This document shows, piece by piece, positions 30,862-40,627 of a stretch of 64,000 bases of DNA (positions within the stretch are counted from its first letter, which is position 1; each line of letters begins with the position of its first letter). This stretch comes from Mayamaea pseudoterrestris. Its lineage: Eukaryota; Bacillariophyta; Bacillariophyceae; Sellaphorales; Sellaphoraceae. The notes under the pieces were generated by a model. The model made no database searches. It was given only the letters and a program-made list of their open reading frames with translations, and had not been told where the DNA came from. A program made the position numbers and the translations under genes. The stretch lies in contig BROI01000005.1 of NCBI GenBank assembly GCA_027923505.1, positions 744,001-808,000 of the forward strand, written 5' to 3'.

Positions 30862-32097
30862 TCAGTGTTTCTCCTCAGCCATCGTTTGGTCCTGAATGTA
30901 TTCGAGAAATGCCTTGGTAATGGTTTGTGGGGACGCTTCGCTTGGAGGATATAACCTCGTCCATTTGAGATATTGCTGCCGCCGCTGTCGGAGCTCGGTA
31001 GCAGACATGCTGGCCGTGGCTGGCTTGACAATCTGCGGAGAAACATTGGGAAGTTTAAGCACAATCGAGCCCGGCTCTTTGCCTGCGTCATCCTTTTTGC
31101 GCTCCTCCTGTGCCGCAATGATAGCTGACACTACGTGCTGCGTCGTGGCATCAATCACATGGAGCACGTTAGCGTCACTTGCGCCCTGTTGCTGGGTTGA
31201 CATGCTTTGTTCCAAACGCTTGGTGTTTGTCAGATAAATGTTGAGGATAAGGTCAATGCGATCGTCCAGAGGCAACGTAAGGTCTTCCTCATATTTCTGC
31301 TTCGTCTTTGCATTCGTTGACCTTGAATACTGCGTTGAATAATCATCAATATCAGTCTCCAAAGATGGCACTATTTCAGGCGTGTCTTCTAGAGATTTTA
31401 AATATTCAGCATTTAGTATCGGTCGTACTAACGATCTTGTTACAGTCGATGCAACTGCTGGCTTGACCTTGGCTGCCCGCTTGAAACTCGATCCCTTCTT
31501 CTTTGGTAGGACTTCAACAGGGGCGCTATCCGACTTCTGAACGCTTGCAGTTTGATCTACATCAGTGGTTAAAGCTTCCTTGAGGCTATGCATGTCATAA
31601 ATGGATTGTCCCAGTAGCTCCGCTTCAAGCGATTCGTTTCGCTCGCCGTCAGCTCGAACATCAACGCGAAACAGCGGCTGATCCCATCGATTCCTGTCAT
31701 CGGGAGGCTCATATCGCTGCATCAAGTCAACGAGCTGTTCGTCTGAGTAGTGCTGGCAACTTTCATTGTACTTTTGACAGTTTCGTATTGAATTCATGAC
31801 CCAGAGGACGCAATGCTTCTGCCGCATCGCCTTGGAGATGCAATACAGTTCGTAGTGATATCCCTTGATGGCATTCATAGAATCGACAATAATGAGCGTA
31901 GAACTTGCAGCCGAGGACGCATGCCGATCAAATTGACTCTTGAGTTCGGCTCGCGTCGCCTTTTCATTGTCGGATGCAATGTCTGTGAGAATTGTAACGT
32001 TTTCGACGTCGGAACGAAGGAGCGCACGCTGCTTAATTGCCTCGGCAAGAGTAGATTTGCCACAGCATGGATGGCCAGTAAGTATTAGACAAGGCAT
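30862..32097 (-). CDS. KTI12: KTI12-like Elongator-associated P-loop protein
   Basis: 411 residues starting at MPCLILTGHPCCGKST, with the P-loop at residues 8-16 (GHPCCGKST). The frame is open upstream to 32487 but the family starts exactly at this Met, as in yeast and plants. Further marks: LIIVDSMNAIKGYHYELYC (Walker B region), CVLWVM, the RYEPPDDRNRWDQPLFRV segment, and the C-terminal RLYPPSE. KTI12 is a tRNA-binding kinase-like factor that supports Elongator in wobble-uridine modification. The middle (about 190-270) is a hydrophilic linker with a KKKGSSFKRAAK patch. Confidence 0.92.
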   Translation of the reverse strand: MPCLILTGHPCCGKSTLAEAIKQRALLRSDVENVTILTDIASDNEKATRAELKSQFDRHASSAASSTLIIVDSMNAIKGYHYELYCISKAMRQKHCVLWVMNSIRNCQKYNESCQHYSDEQLVDLMQRYEPPDDRNRWDQPLFRVDVRADGERNESLEAELLGQSIYDMHSLKEALTTDVDQTASVQKSDSAPVEVLPKKKGSSFKRAAKVKPAVASTVTRSLVRPILNAEYLKSLEDTPEIVPSLETDIDDYSTQYSRSTNAKTKQKYEEDLTLPLDDRIDLILNIYLTNTKRLEQSMSTQQQGASDANVLHVIDATTQHVVSAIIAAQEERKKDDAGKEPGSIVLKLPNVSPQIVKPATASMSATELRQRRQQYLKWTRLYPPSEASPQTITKAFLEYIQDQTMAEEKH

Positions 32098-32404
32098 ACT
32101 TGATTTAAAAAAGGAATAGCTCTTTCGAGGAGACAGCAGTGGCCCGAGTAATCTCCATGGTCCCCGACGAGACGATGCATGATGTGATGGTTGTCGTTGA
32201 GAACCGGAGCGATCATTAGCTATCTTGGACGTATCAATGGGAAACAGTGCAAGTATATCTATGAGTGCATATGGATCCTGCCGACCATAAAAGGTAATTT
32301 TTTTCAAATTTAATGTATTGCTATTTACAGCAGGAAGCCATGTACAGTCTACCTGCAAAGCAAGGTTGCCATCCTTGTTCACGATTGCCCGTAAACGACT
32401 GCGC
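32098..32404. other. Intergenic region
   Basis: 307 bp between the Deltex-type gene end and the KTI12 start, both on the minus strand. It should hold the KTI12 promoter. The open frame here is an upstream extension of KTI12 that I reject. Confidence 0.3.
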
Positions 32405-34352
32405 TTACAAATCAGCAGCTCGCGGAACGCCCAAGGCGTCCAGCTCCTCGTTGCAATTATAAAAGTAGCCAGGATCGGGATAGCCATGAGGTCCGCCAGA
32501 GCGGCTCGTCTTGTGGTGGATCGATGACCAAACGACGCGATTGGTTTTGCCAGTAGTCAATGACGTGCCGACGCGAAAAGTCAAGCCATGCGCAAACGCA
32601 TATTTTAGTCGCTTGAGCAGCTCAAGGCCCTCGCTGTTATAAGGCAAATAAGCAGTTCGAGTAGTGCCACGGAAGCTTACGCCCGGATTTCTAAATGGCA
32701 ACAAAAAGGTGAGAAAGTGCCTACGAACAAAAGCATCAATCCAATGCATCGGGGAATCAAACTCACGGATGATACTTCTTTTGGATATCACCGTGAATGA
32801 CATATTCGATGCGGATAGACTCATTTGCCGGGATACATCCATCACAACCTCGTGCGCGATCTGTGATAACGGTCATCATACCCGTGGGCATTGCGCCATG
32901 GGGCTCTGCGATATTCTTGTTGCACAATGGACACCGACTCGAGTGCGATGCAGCATCTAATATGCAGGTGAAATGAAAATGGTGCCCGCAGCCTTGGATT
33001 TGACCAACAACGTACTGCTTTAATTCGCCAAGACAAATGCAGCAAACGTCCGTGGGAGAAACGTCATTCTTGTTGACTCGAACGATATGATTGCGCGCTT
33101 GCTGATTCAGCATCTTCGGCGCAGTGTACTGAATAACCTTGTCAACTGTAGCTCCCGTCGTATTCAAAACAGATTGAACCGGTACGTACTGGACAACTCT
33201 GTTTTCGCTTGGCGAAACTTTATTTGTCGCGGCAGGCGTAGGTAATGAGGTCGGTAAACATGGCGCCTTGACCGCAGTGACCGAACTTACTACGGCAACT
33301 TTATCTTCGGTCGCGGGCTTGGAAACTTTCGCATGCAGAGTTGCATTAATCAAACTTTGGATTCCCTTATAGTACTCCATGATTGATTGTTCAGACTCTA
33401 GCGTAAATTGTACGAGCGGCACTACTTGATCCGACGATCGAAGCACCGCAAGACCCCGGCTCGCATATGTAGCATCCGGAGTAACAAAGTCGGAGGTCTT
33501 TCCTTGCAGGCGAGCAACCAATAATCCTGCTGATCCAAACGTTCCCGATGGAACGGTGTTATACATGTCAGTGGTATAGACACCATCGCCGTACTTTGAC
33601 CGATTGTTTTTGACGACAATGTTTCGGTCCTCGCGCTCCTTCCGCGTCAATAGGCCGTCGGTAAGAATTGTTTTCATATTTTCTGGTTTAGTCCAGTGAA
33701 ATCCTAAATCAATCCGGCTGCATATGTTGGTACGTTGGTACTCACTTTGCTTGACAAGCATGCGTTCGACGAGATGTGTCATTGCAATCGGCGTAATATC
33801 CTTTGAATCATGCAAGGTAGATTCTTGCACTTTCTCGTGCAGTTCAAGAATGCCTTGGACGAAGTACAACGCCTTTGCTTTGTTAATTTCGTACGTTCCT
33901 TTATCGACGGGATCGGGTTGCGTTGGTTGGCTTGGTTGCTCATCGTCGCTGTCTTTTTTTATCGGTGAAAGACGTCCCTTGGCCGTCTTGTTCTCTAATA
34001 TTGCAACCCCAGTTGTTTCGCCTCGCTGAAATGGAGTGGCGGTGACTGTCGTTGGGTCGGTAGCAATATTAGAAGAAAGTGGATTATCGTGGGATTGGTT
34101 TTGCTGCAAAGTGACCGTCGCTGCAGTCAGTAGAGCAAGTTCATTGCCGGTAGACGTAGTCATCGTTAACAGTTGAGCTAGGAACGCTCCCTGGTCGTCC
34201 TTCTGATGCATCTTCTTGTGTTCGATCTTGAGCGTGCTGACAAGCCGTAACGTTGAAATGACGAAAGCCGACCCGATCGCAATGGTTTCTTGCACAGCGT
34301 GGACAACTTCACCGCCAACAGAAAATATGAATTCGTGCAATTCTTGGAACAT
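32405..34352 (-). CDS. Deltex-type E3 ubiquitin ligase with an N-terminal PARP/ART-like domain (two exons)
   Basis: Exons 34352-32767 and 32690-32405 (76-bp GTGAGT...TAG intron) give about 623 residues. The C-terminal half is a RING finger (about 437-477: CCIC, CGHHFHFTC, CPLC) followed directly by a Deltex C-terminal (DTC) domain: GAMPTGMM, IRIEYVIHGDIQKKYHP|NPG, FRGTTRTAYLP, AHGLTFRVGTSLTTG and WSSIHHKTSRSGG...GYPDPGYF. The intron falls in HP|NPG and splicing restores the motif exactly. RING-DTC proteins ubiquitylate substrates and bind ADP-ribose. Residues about 210-320 (GFHWTKPENMKTILTDGLL, then KYGDGVYTT) resemble a PARP-type ADP-ribosyltransferase fold with H219 and Y259 in the H-Y positions. 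A hydrophobic stretch (about 24-40) may be a membrane segment. Confidence 0.88.
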
Positions 34353-34686
34353 AGAGGCTCAAACTCTATACGGTAAAATTGTAGGCGGAATGATGCTGCT
34401 GCCTCTGGGCAACACTACGTTATTCTCGATTTCCCATGGTCGCTTTGAACGAGGGAGCGCGGCAGCGTGGAAACTTTGGAGCGCAGTTTTGCGCGCATTG
34501 CTGGTTAGAGTTAAAGGTTATCTCCCCTGCACAACATCATCCACCCGGAGCCGCGCCAAAACCGTTCAGCTATAATACGTACTCCAAATATTTTCAATTG
34601 CTTATGCCTATCGATAGTATGCATAGAGGATGCGATCGGTGCAAAGAAGTAAAACAAAGCTGAATCGGGTCTCGCAATAGCCTTTC

Positions 34687-34713
34687 AAAGCCTACGTGGG
34701 CCTGGTAGGCTTT
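34687..34713. repeat. 9-bp perfect inverted repeat (hairpin)
   Basis: AAAGCCTAC at 34687-34695 and GTAGGCTTT at 34705-34713 with a 9-bp loop, GC-rich stem. Could be a terminator-type hairpin or binding site; no poly-T follows. Confidence 0.6.
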
Positions 34714-34819
34714 CTATGGGACGGCTGGCTCACCGATTGATGGCCTTGCGAAAATTACTTGATCAATGAGCTCAGTCGAGTACTACCAATGAGGAAGCGG
34801 GAAGCTTATGAAGGAGATG

Positions 34820-34851
34820 CAATGCCAGTGTGGTAGAGAATTGTGGCATTG
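34820..34851. repeat. 8-bp perfect inverted repeat
   Basis: CAATGCCA at 34820-34827 and TGGCATTG at 34844-34851 with a 16-bp loop, about 140 bp past the TMEM18 stop on the minus strand. Confidence 0.55.
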
Positions 34852-34989
34852 TTGAAGGAGGTTAAAGGCGCCGAGGGTAGTGACAAGGCATGATGCAGGT
34901 GGAAATTGAGCACTACCATATTCAGGCAAAGACAGAGTTTGCATGGCCAATATTAAAATCCGAAACAATTCCATTCTTCGCCCGGCACC

Positions 34990-35852
34990 TTAGTTAGTCT
35001 TCTTCTTATTGTTTGTCGCCCCTGCTTTTTCTTGCTTTCTCTTCTTCTTGATTTCAGCGGTCTTGACTTGCACCAATAGCGACGCAGCTTCCCTTAGAAA
35101 ACAGACGAGCATGATGAAGCAGTCTACCAACAGTGGCGCACACAGCAGAATGGTCATGAAAATGCCTCCTTGGTCAAAGTAGTTTTGCGTCGCCACCTTG
35201 TTCCAATGCTGCGCTCCATACGAGTTAAAGCGCTGCGCGCTCTTGACTAGCGCTCCAACGAACACCATGAGAACGAGTCGAGCTTCCATGCTGCGACCAC
35301 GTCGCGACACCCATAATGTTAGAATAAACATGATGATTTGAAAGCCTATAATACTTAATAGCAATGGCTCTGTCCAATTGATGGCGTAAAGAAAGGCATC
35401 GACTTGTTCCTTGAATGTTGTTGGACCAGCCTGATGGAGGGAGATATGACAATGCGTCAGACAAAATGTATATATTGGTATTGGAAGTCATAGAAACGTT
35501 CAAACAATTGAAGTGCGGGTCATACATATACGACAGATCATACCTGTCCTTGCAAAATCCCACCAAGCACTTGCTCCGCCATGCCTTGTAGTGGCGATCC
35601 ATCCAGCTGCTCGCGGACCATTGCTTCATAGTCTTGCTGCGAAAACTCGTTGGAGGCATCCTCGTCCATCAGATCGTTCTGCTGCCCATTAATATTACCT
35701 TCAGCCATGTTTGTGCTGCCACTGAACAATCCTTGGATGCCATTCTCCACCGTAGCTGTCACTCGTTCGGCCGTATCCAAAATTTCTTGGGCGACGCGGG
35801 CAAACGCACCACGCGAGTCTCCACCTTGTTGTTCATTGCTAGGTGATGCCAT
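34990..35852 (-). CDS. TMEM18: TMEM18-family membrane protein with an N-terminal extension (two exons)
   Basis: Exons 35852-35544 and 35430-34990 (113-bp GTATGA...CAG intron) give about 249 residues. Splicing rebuilds the family start FKEQVDAFLYAINWTEPLLL. Three hydrophobic helices follow, with the conserved NYFDQGGIFMTILLCAPLLVD segment (15-plus identical or similar residues to animal TMEM18) and a Lys-rich nuclear-type tail (KKKRKQEK, KKKT). TMEM18 is a nuclear-envelope protein linked to chromatin and body weight in animals. The first exon adds about 100 residues of acidic, Gln/Asn-rich sequence not found in the about 140-residue animal protein. Confidence 0.88.
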
Positions 35853-36217
35853 GCTTGTTGCTAGGAAGAGATGATTGACAGCGCATGAAATAAAGAGGAA
35901 TGGATTTCAGATTTGTGATCGGAGGACCATCCGGAGGATCGATCTCTGATTGGCTTATCGTTCATTTTTCATTCGCGCTTTGCAGCATTTTGCTAATTAG
36001 TTGAGGACTACTAGTACTCGCTTTCTCGCTGCTGGGGCACAAAACGCAGCGAGACGAGGCACCCTTGCGCGTCCACCCGGAGCTGTGCCATTAGCGGACC
36101 TGGAGCTGTGAACCTCATTGCCATTCATCCTTCATCGCATTGGTCATTGTCTTGATCTTGATCGCTGCAGCAGCTTACTATAATCGTTCCTTCCTTTCGT
36201 CGGTACCTTTTGCAGCC
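35853..36217. promoter_or_regulatory. Divergent intergenic region, TMEM18 / Myb factor
   Basis: 365 bp between head-to-head starts; presumably two promoters. An upstream open frame with no ATG precedes the Myb gene. No defined elements. Confidence 0.35.
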
Positions 36218-37462
36218 ATGTCTTCACTCCTCGATGACGATGTTGATCCTCTTCCTCATGATCACGATCCTACCATGGCGCTTCAGCATAGCTCCTTTAC
36301 TGTTGGAGACTCATCCTCACATCACCATCATCATGATGAGGCTCACAGTACTGCAGCGACATCTGCATCCAATTCCACTAGCAACAACAAATGGGTCAAG
36401 AATGGTTTCGGCATGGCCGTTCCCAATAGTTCGGGCAAATTTACAAACGAGGAATCGGAAATGATTCGCCGCTCCATTGAGGAATACTGCAGCGCCAAGG
36501 GTATTTCGACGAGTCGTCTCTGCAGCGAATGCGACCACAAGGCGGAACTCAAGGGCGCATGGATGGAAATTTCGCGTCGTTTGCCGCACCGCAGCGTTCA
36601 ATCCGTTTACAGGCACGGCATTCGACAGTTGCATCCGTTCAAGCGCGGCGCCTGGAGCGAGGAGGAGGTCAAAATGCTCAGCGACTTGGTGCAGCGGCTC
36701 GGCAAAAAGTGGAGCGCCATTCAAGTCAAACTGCATCGCAGCGCCGATGCATGTCGCGACAAGTATCGCGAAATGAGTGATGACTACGTCAAGGGGCGGT
36801 GGAAGGAACCAGAAGTGGAGCAGCTGAAATCGATTATTCGGGAGTTTGTGAGTATAATGTTATTGCTGCTGTCATTGGATTTTTTTACTTGGTTTGCAGT
36901 GCAGAGGAAGCAAGCGCTGATGATATGATGCATGCGAGCCAAGTGCTCACGCAATATACAACTTGTTTCTACGTTTACGCAGCTCAACGTCGATCGAGAC
37001 ACGGACATGCGTGACCTTGGTCGCATGGTGGAGGCGCAAGGTATTCAGATTCCCTGGAGCGCCATTAGGTATGTACTACGTATTTAGAATGGACGAGGCT
37101 CTGCTGCGAGTTGCTTGGGTTTTGTTCCTGTGAGCTCACAATGATGCTTGCGTACTTTTGTCCACAGTAAACGCATGGGAAAGCGATCTCGCCTGAGCTG
37201 CTTCAAGAAATGGCAAAAGATGACTGGAACGGAAGGAGGAGCCATTCTGCCAGAGGAAGAGGTGGCGGAGGAACAGGAGGACGAACCAGTGGCCAAGCGT
37301 TCCAGAATGTCGGATCATTCGTATCATCATCATTCTTCATCCTATTCGTCGCAGCTGCTTGACGCCTCGTCGACTGGGAACGACCACTATGATGTTTACT
37401 CGGCCAAGATTGCCGCTGAAACGGTAGAAGCTGTAGATTTGCCCGACGTTGGTGACGTGTGA
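36218..37462 (+). CDS. Myb-like DNA-binding protein, TTF1/REB1/DMTF1 type (three exons)
   Basis: Exons 36218-36847, 36983-37068 and 37168-37462 give about 336 residues. After a His-rich acidic N-terminus (HHHHHD near 35-40), three Myb/SANT units follow: about 74-136, then RGAWSEEEVKMLSDLVQRLG with KKWSAIQVKLHRSADACRDKY (142-186), then GRWKEPEVEQLKSIIREF|LNV...IPWSAIS|KRMGKRSRLSCFKKW (192-265), interrupted by both introns. The order and the R-S-x2-C-x3-W ending match RNA polymerase I termination/Reb1-type Myb proteins. The tail is acidic, then Ser/His-rich. Role: sequence-specific DNA binding, perhaps rDNA termination, in the nucleus. Confidence 0.85.
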
Positions 37463-37589
37463 ATTAGTGAAAGCGATTCTAACGTAATTGTGGAAGCAAA
37501 TAGTGACTGTGCTGTCCAGTACGCTCCGGAAGGTAATAAATTGGTAGCCAATCAAATGATTATCATTACATAGATCTCTACATTTATTA

Positions 37590-38111
37590 CTATCGCCGGT
37601 TCTTTCGTTTCTGCTTCTTGCCGGGTGACGGCTTTTGGCCCAGTTCATTGTCTGCTGCTTCCGGAGGCGTTTGTTTTGGCGCTTCCTTTCGCTTTGATCC
37701 AGACATCGGCTCCTTCTTATCCGTTGCCACCTTCATAGCGGCCACTTCTTTCTCGTTTTGTTGCTTCTTGTCAATTTCGGCTTGCTTTTGCTGCAGCTGC
37801 ACTAACACGGACCGACACTGATTCAGCTGTAGTCGCAAGGGATCTTGTTTGCCTACTTCTTTCCCACGCAATCTCGCTCCAATAACTTGTAGCGTTCCTA
37901 CTGAAAGAGCCACGGCTGATTGTGCAAGTGCGGTTGATGGTGACGACTTGGTTGAATGACTGCTGTTTCTAACTCTTGCCGCATCGGTTATTTGCTTCAG
38001 AAATGGTTTCATTCTGGTTCGAATATCTAGCAAGGCATTCTTGGTCTTTTTAAGAGCCTCTTGTGCTGCTTCAGGCGTTGTCGCTGAAGTATTTGATGCA
38101 GCAGGAGCCAT
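37590..38111 (-). CDS. C1D: C1D/Rrp47-like exosome cofactor (Sas10/C1D family)
   Basis: 173 residues from the ATG of MAPAAS; the frame is open upstream only to a GTG. The Sas10/C1D core runs from about 12 to 110: helices with LLDIRTRMKPFLKQI, then ALAQSAVALSVGTLQVIGARLRG, then DPLRLQLNQCRSVLVQLQQ, which matches C1D and yeast Rrp47/Lrp1. These bind structured RNA and the Rrp6 exonuclease for 3' trimming of rRNA and snoRNA precursors; C1D also activates DNA-PK in animals. The C-terminus is strongly basic (GKKQKRKNRR), as usual for nuclear RNA binders. Confidence 0.82.
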   Translation of the reverse strand: MAPAASNTSATTPEAAQEALKKTKNALLDIRTRMKPFLKQITDAARVRNSSHSTKSSPSTALAQSAVALSVGTLQVIGARLRGKEVGKQDPLRLQLNQCRSVLVQLQQKQAEIDKKQQNEKEVAAMKVATDKKEPMSGSKRKEAPKQTPPEAADNELGQKPSPGKKQKRKNRR

Positions 38112-38373
38112 TGTATGAAGTTTATTTTGGTGATTGATTTGTGATTGGAACGAGGAAATCGAATCGGTGGACTTGGAGTGAGTCGCACCGAAATTCAAAT
38201 CACGATTGAATTTGAATCGTCGTAGCACGACTCATCGCGGGAGTTCATCAGATCGTCGTCAACAGTGGGCCTGCAGGTAGCTAGCTACTTAAACAATCTC
38301 TACGCTTGTAGTTGTCGCTGTTTTAAAACGTTAATATTGCATCGATGGCGATTTCTTTAAGCCCACGAGGAGT

Positions 38374-40018
38374 TTAGTTCATGAGGTAACTACCTTGATA
38401 GCCAGCGCTGTAGCTCTGGATCTTTGGTGGCGGTCCAGCCAACTCCAAAGTTTCCGCTTGCCCAAGAATGCGAGTTTGTAGGCTCTTCAAGTCGACCATG
38501 GGAAGTTTCCGAGCTCGGGCATTTGCCACCTTGCTTTGTCCAGGCTCCTTTCCAACAACTAAATAGTCCGTCTTGCCGGAAATGCCGGACGTAACGACAC
38601 CACCAAACGACTCTATCATGGCCCTGACGCGCGCCTTGCCCAAACTCAACCCAGTACCTCCGCCGACTTCGGGAAAGAGACCCGTCAAAACGAATTTCTT
38701 GTCGTGAAACACGTCTTCCAGCGCCCCATTGGCGCCGGGACGCGGAATGACAAAGTGCTCCTTGGTGGTGCCCCTCTTGGCTACTGCAGTCGATTGTGCA
38801 GCATCAGGTACAACGACAAGGTTTTCTTCCGCGGAAAGGCTGGTTGTCGTTGTCACAATGGTCGTGCAGGTGCTGGTCTTTGCATTTGACTTTGTCATCC
38901 TGGTCGCCTTGGCGCTCACCTTTCTCGTTGTTTTCGTAGCTGCTGTCGCTGACGGAGCAGTCTTGGCCTTGACATCTTGGGCATCCGCCTTTTTGGCAAT
39001 CGACTTAACATCCGGCGGTGGTTTACTCGCCGCTGTTTGGCGCGCCCAGTGTGACTCATCCATGACGTGTGCGACAAACACTCCTTGCTCCTCCAGCGAC
39101 AGCGACACCAAGTTTGTCAACAAGACTTCATCCATGTACAGCAAATCCTGCAACACTTGCTTTGGATCGTTGGGATCCGTAAGACCGGCCCATATGCGAT
39201 AGGGGACGCGCCAGCAGTCTAAATGGTGCCAACGACCGTAGGAACCAGACGTATCATCCAAGCTGCCAATGCGAATGGAGTCCTTTGCGATAAAGTTTGC
39301 CGAGCCGACAGCCTGTGACGCAACCGCAACAGTCGTAAAGTTTGCCGAGCCGACAGCCTGTGACGCAACCGCAACAGTCGTTTCCGTCGATGTATTCGTC
39401 TTTGCCTTTTTCCTTGGCGGAGGCGCAGCAGTCCGCGACCAGCTTTTATGGTTCCTGCAGGCCACGCACTGGCTTCGATTCGACTTGGCGCGTTCCACCT
39501 TGTAGCCAGGTACTTGCTCCTGCGCCGCATGGTAGTAGTGCTCGTAGGATGGTGTATAGTCGTCATTGGAAAAGTCCTGGTAGACGGAATCGTAGTAATC
39601 GTCCGTTGGCTGCTCCAAGTGAGTCGTGAAGGAAGTCAGCTTGTGTTTGGTGTACAACTCGCGCAATACTTCAAACGCGGTTCGAATCTTGCGAAAAGTA
39701 GCAGCGTCTCCTCCCTTGTCTGGATGATGTTCCAAAATGGCTGTTGAAAAAGTAAAATATTTTGGTTAGAGTGAAAGTATTAGTCGTCTCCTATTGCGAA
39801 TGCATGACGTGCATCGTGCTCGCACCTGAAAAGTAAATCTTCTTTAAAACCCGAAATTCATCATCCAAGCTTTGACAATCCTCAAATACATCGCTGCTTG
39901 TAATTCCAATGTCATGGAGGCAATCTTCGACTGTATGATGGTTGCTTGACTCGTCGTTCGCCGAAGTGTCCTCGTTATAATTCTTTTTGGCGCTGCTGCG
40001 ACGAGTGCGAGGAGGCAT
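38374..40018 (-). CDS. J-domain / PARP-type zinc finger / BRCT protein (two exons)
   Basis: Exons 40018-39826 and 39740-38374 (85-bp GTGCGA...CAG intron) give 519 residues. The intron splits a J-domain: DDEFRVLKKIYFS|AILEHHPDKGGD, with HPD at 70-72, then FRKIRTAFEVLREL. Next is a PARP-type zinc finger, C156-x2-C159 then IAKDSIRIG and GRWHHLDCW (H236/H237, C240). A low-complexity insertion of about 60 residues splits the finger and contains a perfect 15-residue tandem duplication. A Lys/Thr/Ala-rich linker leads to a BRCT domain (about 410-490: KKFVLTGLFPEVGGGTG, ESFGGVVTSGISGKTDYLVVG) of the RFC1/PARP1 type. PARP fingers and BRCT domains sense DNA breaks, so a nuclear DNA-damage or chromatin role is inferred. 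The J-domain combination is unusual. Confidence 0.85.
39292..39381 (-). repeat. Perfect 45-bp tandem duplication inside the coding sequence
   Basis: Copies 39292-39336 and 39337-39381 are identical and in frame, adding a second 15-residue unit (TTVAVASQAVGSANF) in the insertion of the PARP-type finger. Perfect identity points to a recent event. Confidence 0.9.
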
Positions 40019-40627
40019 GTTGATGGCAAATGTAAGTTGTTTCTAAGGTGTCAATGTAAGAGAGAGAAGCAAATTGTTTCCTGCTCCAAATGAAGTAAAT
40101 TTGCTGGTCTAGTTGTATTTTCAGTTGTCAGTGGTTGCCGAGATAAGCTGGAAGCAGCACTTTGTGCCATGGTCCATGGTGGCAAGCATTCAGAAGCGCA
40201 TGTCTCACTAGCATCCAATTTTAGCTAGCTTAACGTAAATCGAAAATCTACCAGGAATGGCTTTTTACCGTAACTTGAGCTTAATTTTAGCAGCAATGGC
40301 TATCGTGGAAATAAAAAAACTATTTCCGAGGCAATATTGTGCTTGCTGGTGCAATTTATGATACCGCTACATGAGCGAGCGTTGAAAAAACTACTTGAGG
40401 AGAAGGCATGCCGTAAATAATATTTAATGTGGCACAGCAACTGCGTACCGTGCAGGCAGTGATAAAGGCGGTCGAGTATGTGTATATGGGAGCAAACAAG
40501 ACGCACGGATCATGAGCTGAACTGGATAAATCATATTTTGGCTAAAGCAGACGTAATACAAGCTCGTCGAGCCCATGACACAACAACAATGCAAGAGCTA
40601 TGAATCGAATAACCGTCGTACAATAAA
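40019..40627. other. Intergenic region
   Basis: 609 bp between minus-strand genes; should hold the promoter of the J/PARP-finger/BRCT gene. AT-rich near 40300-40430. No feature recognised. Confidence 0.3.

Larger units (their letters stand above)
34353..34989. other. Intergenic region with two inverted repeats
   Basis: 637 bp upstream of the Deltex-type gene and downstream of TMEM18. Two small hairpins are present (34687-34713 and 34820-34851). No coding frame of note. Confidence 0.35.

Noticed and set aside
32098-32487. Upstream extension of KTI12 (130 codons)
   Set aside because: KTI12 proteins begin right at the MPCLIL P-loop start, and the extension overlaps the last exon of the Deltex-type gene on the same strand in another frame.
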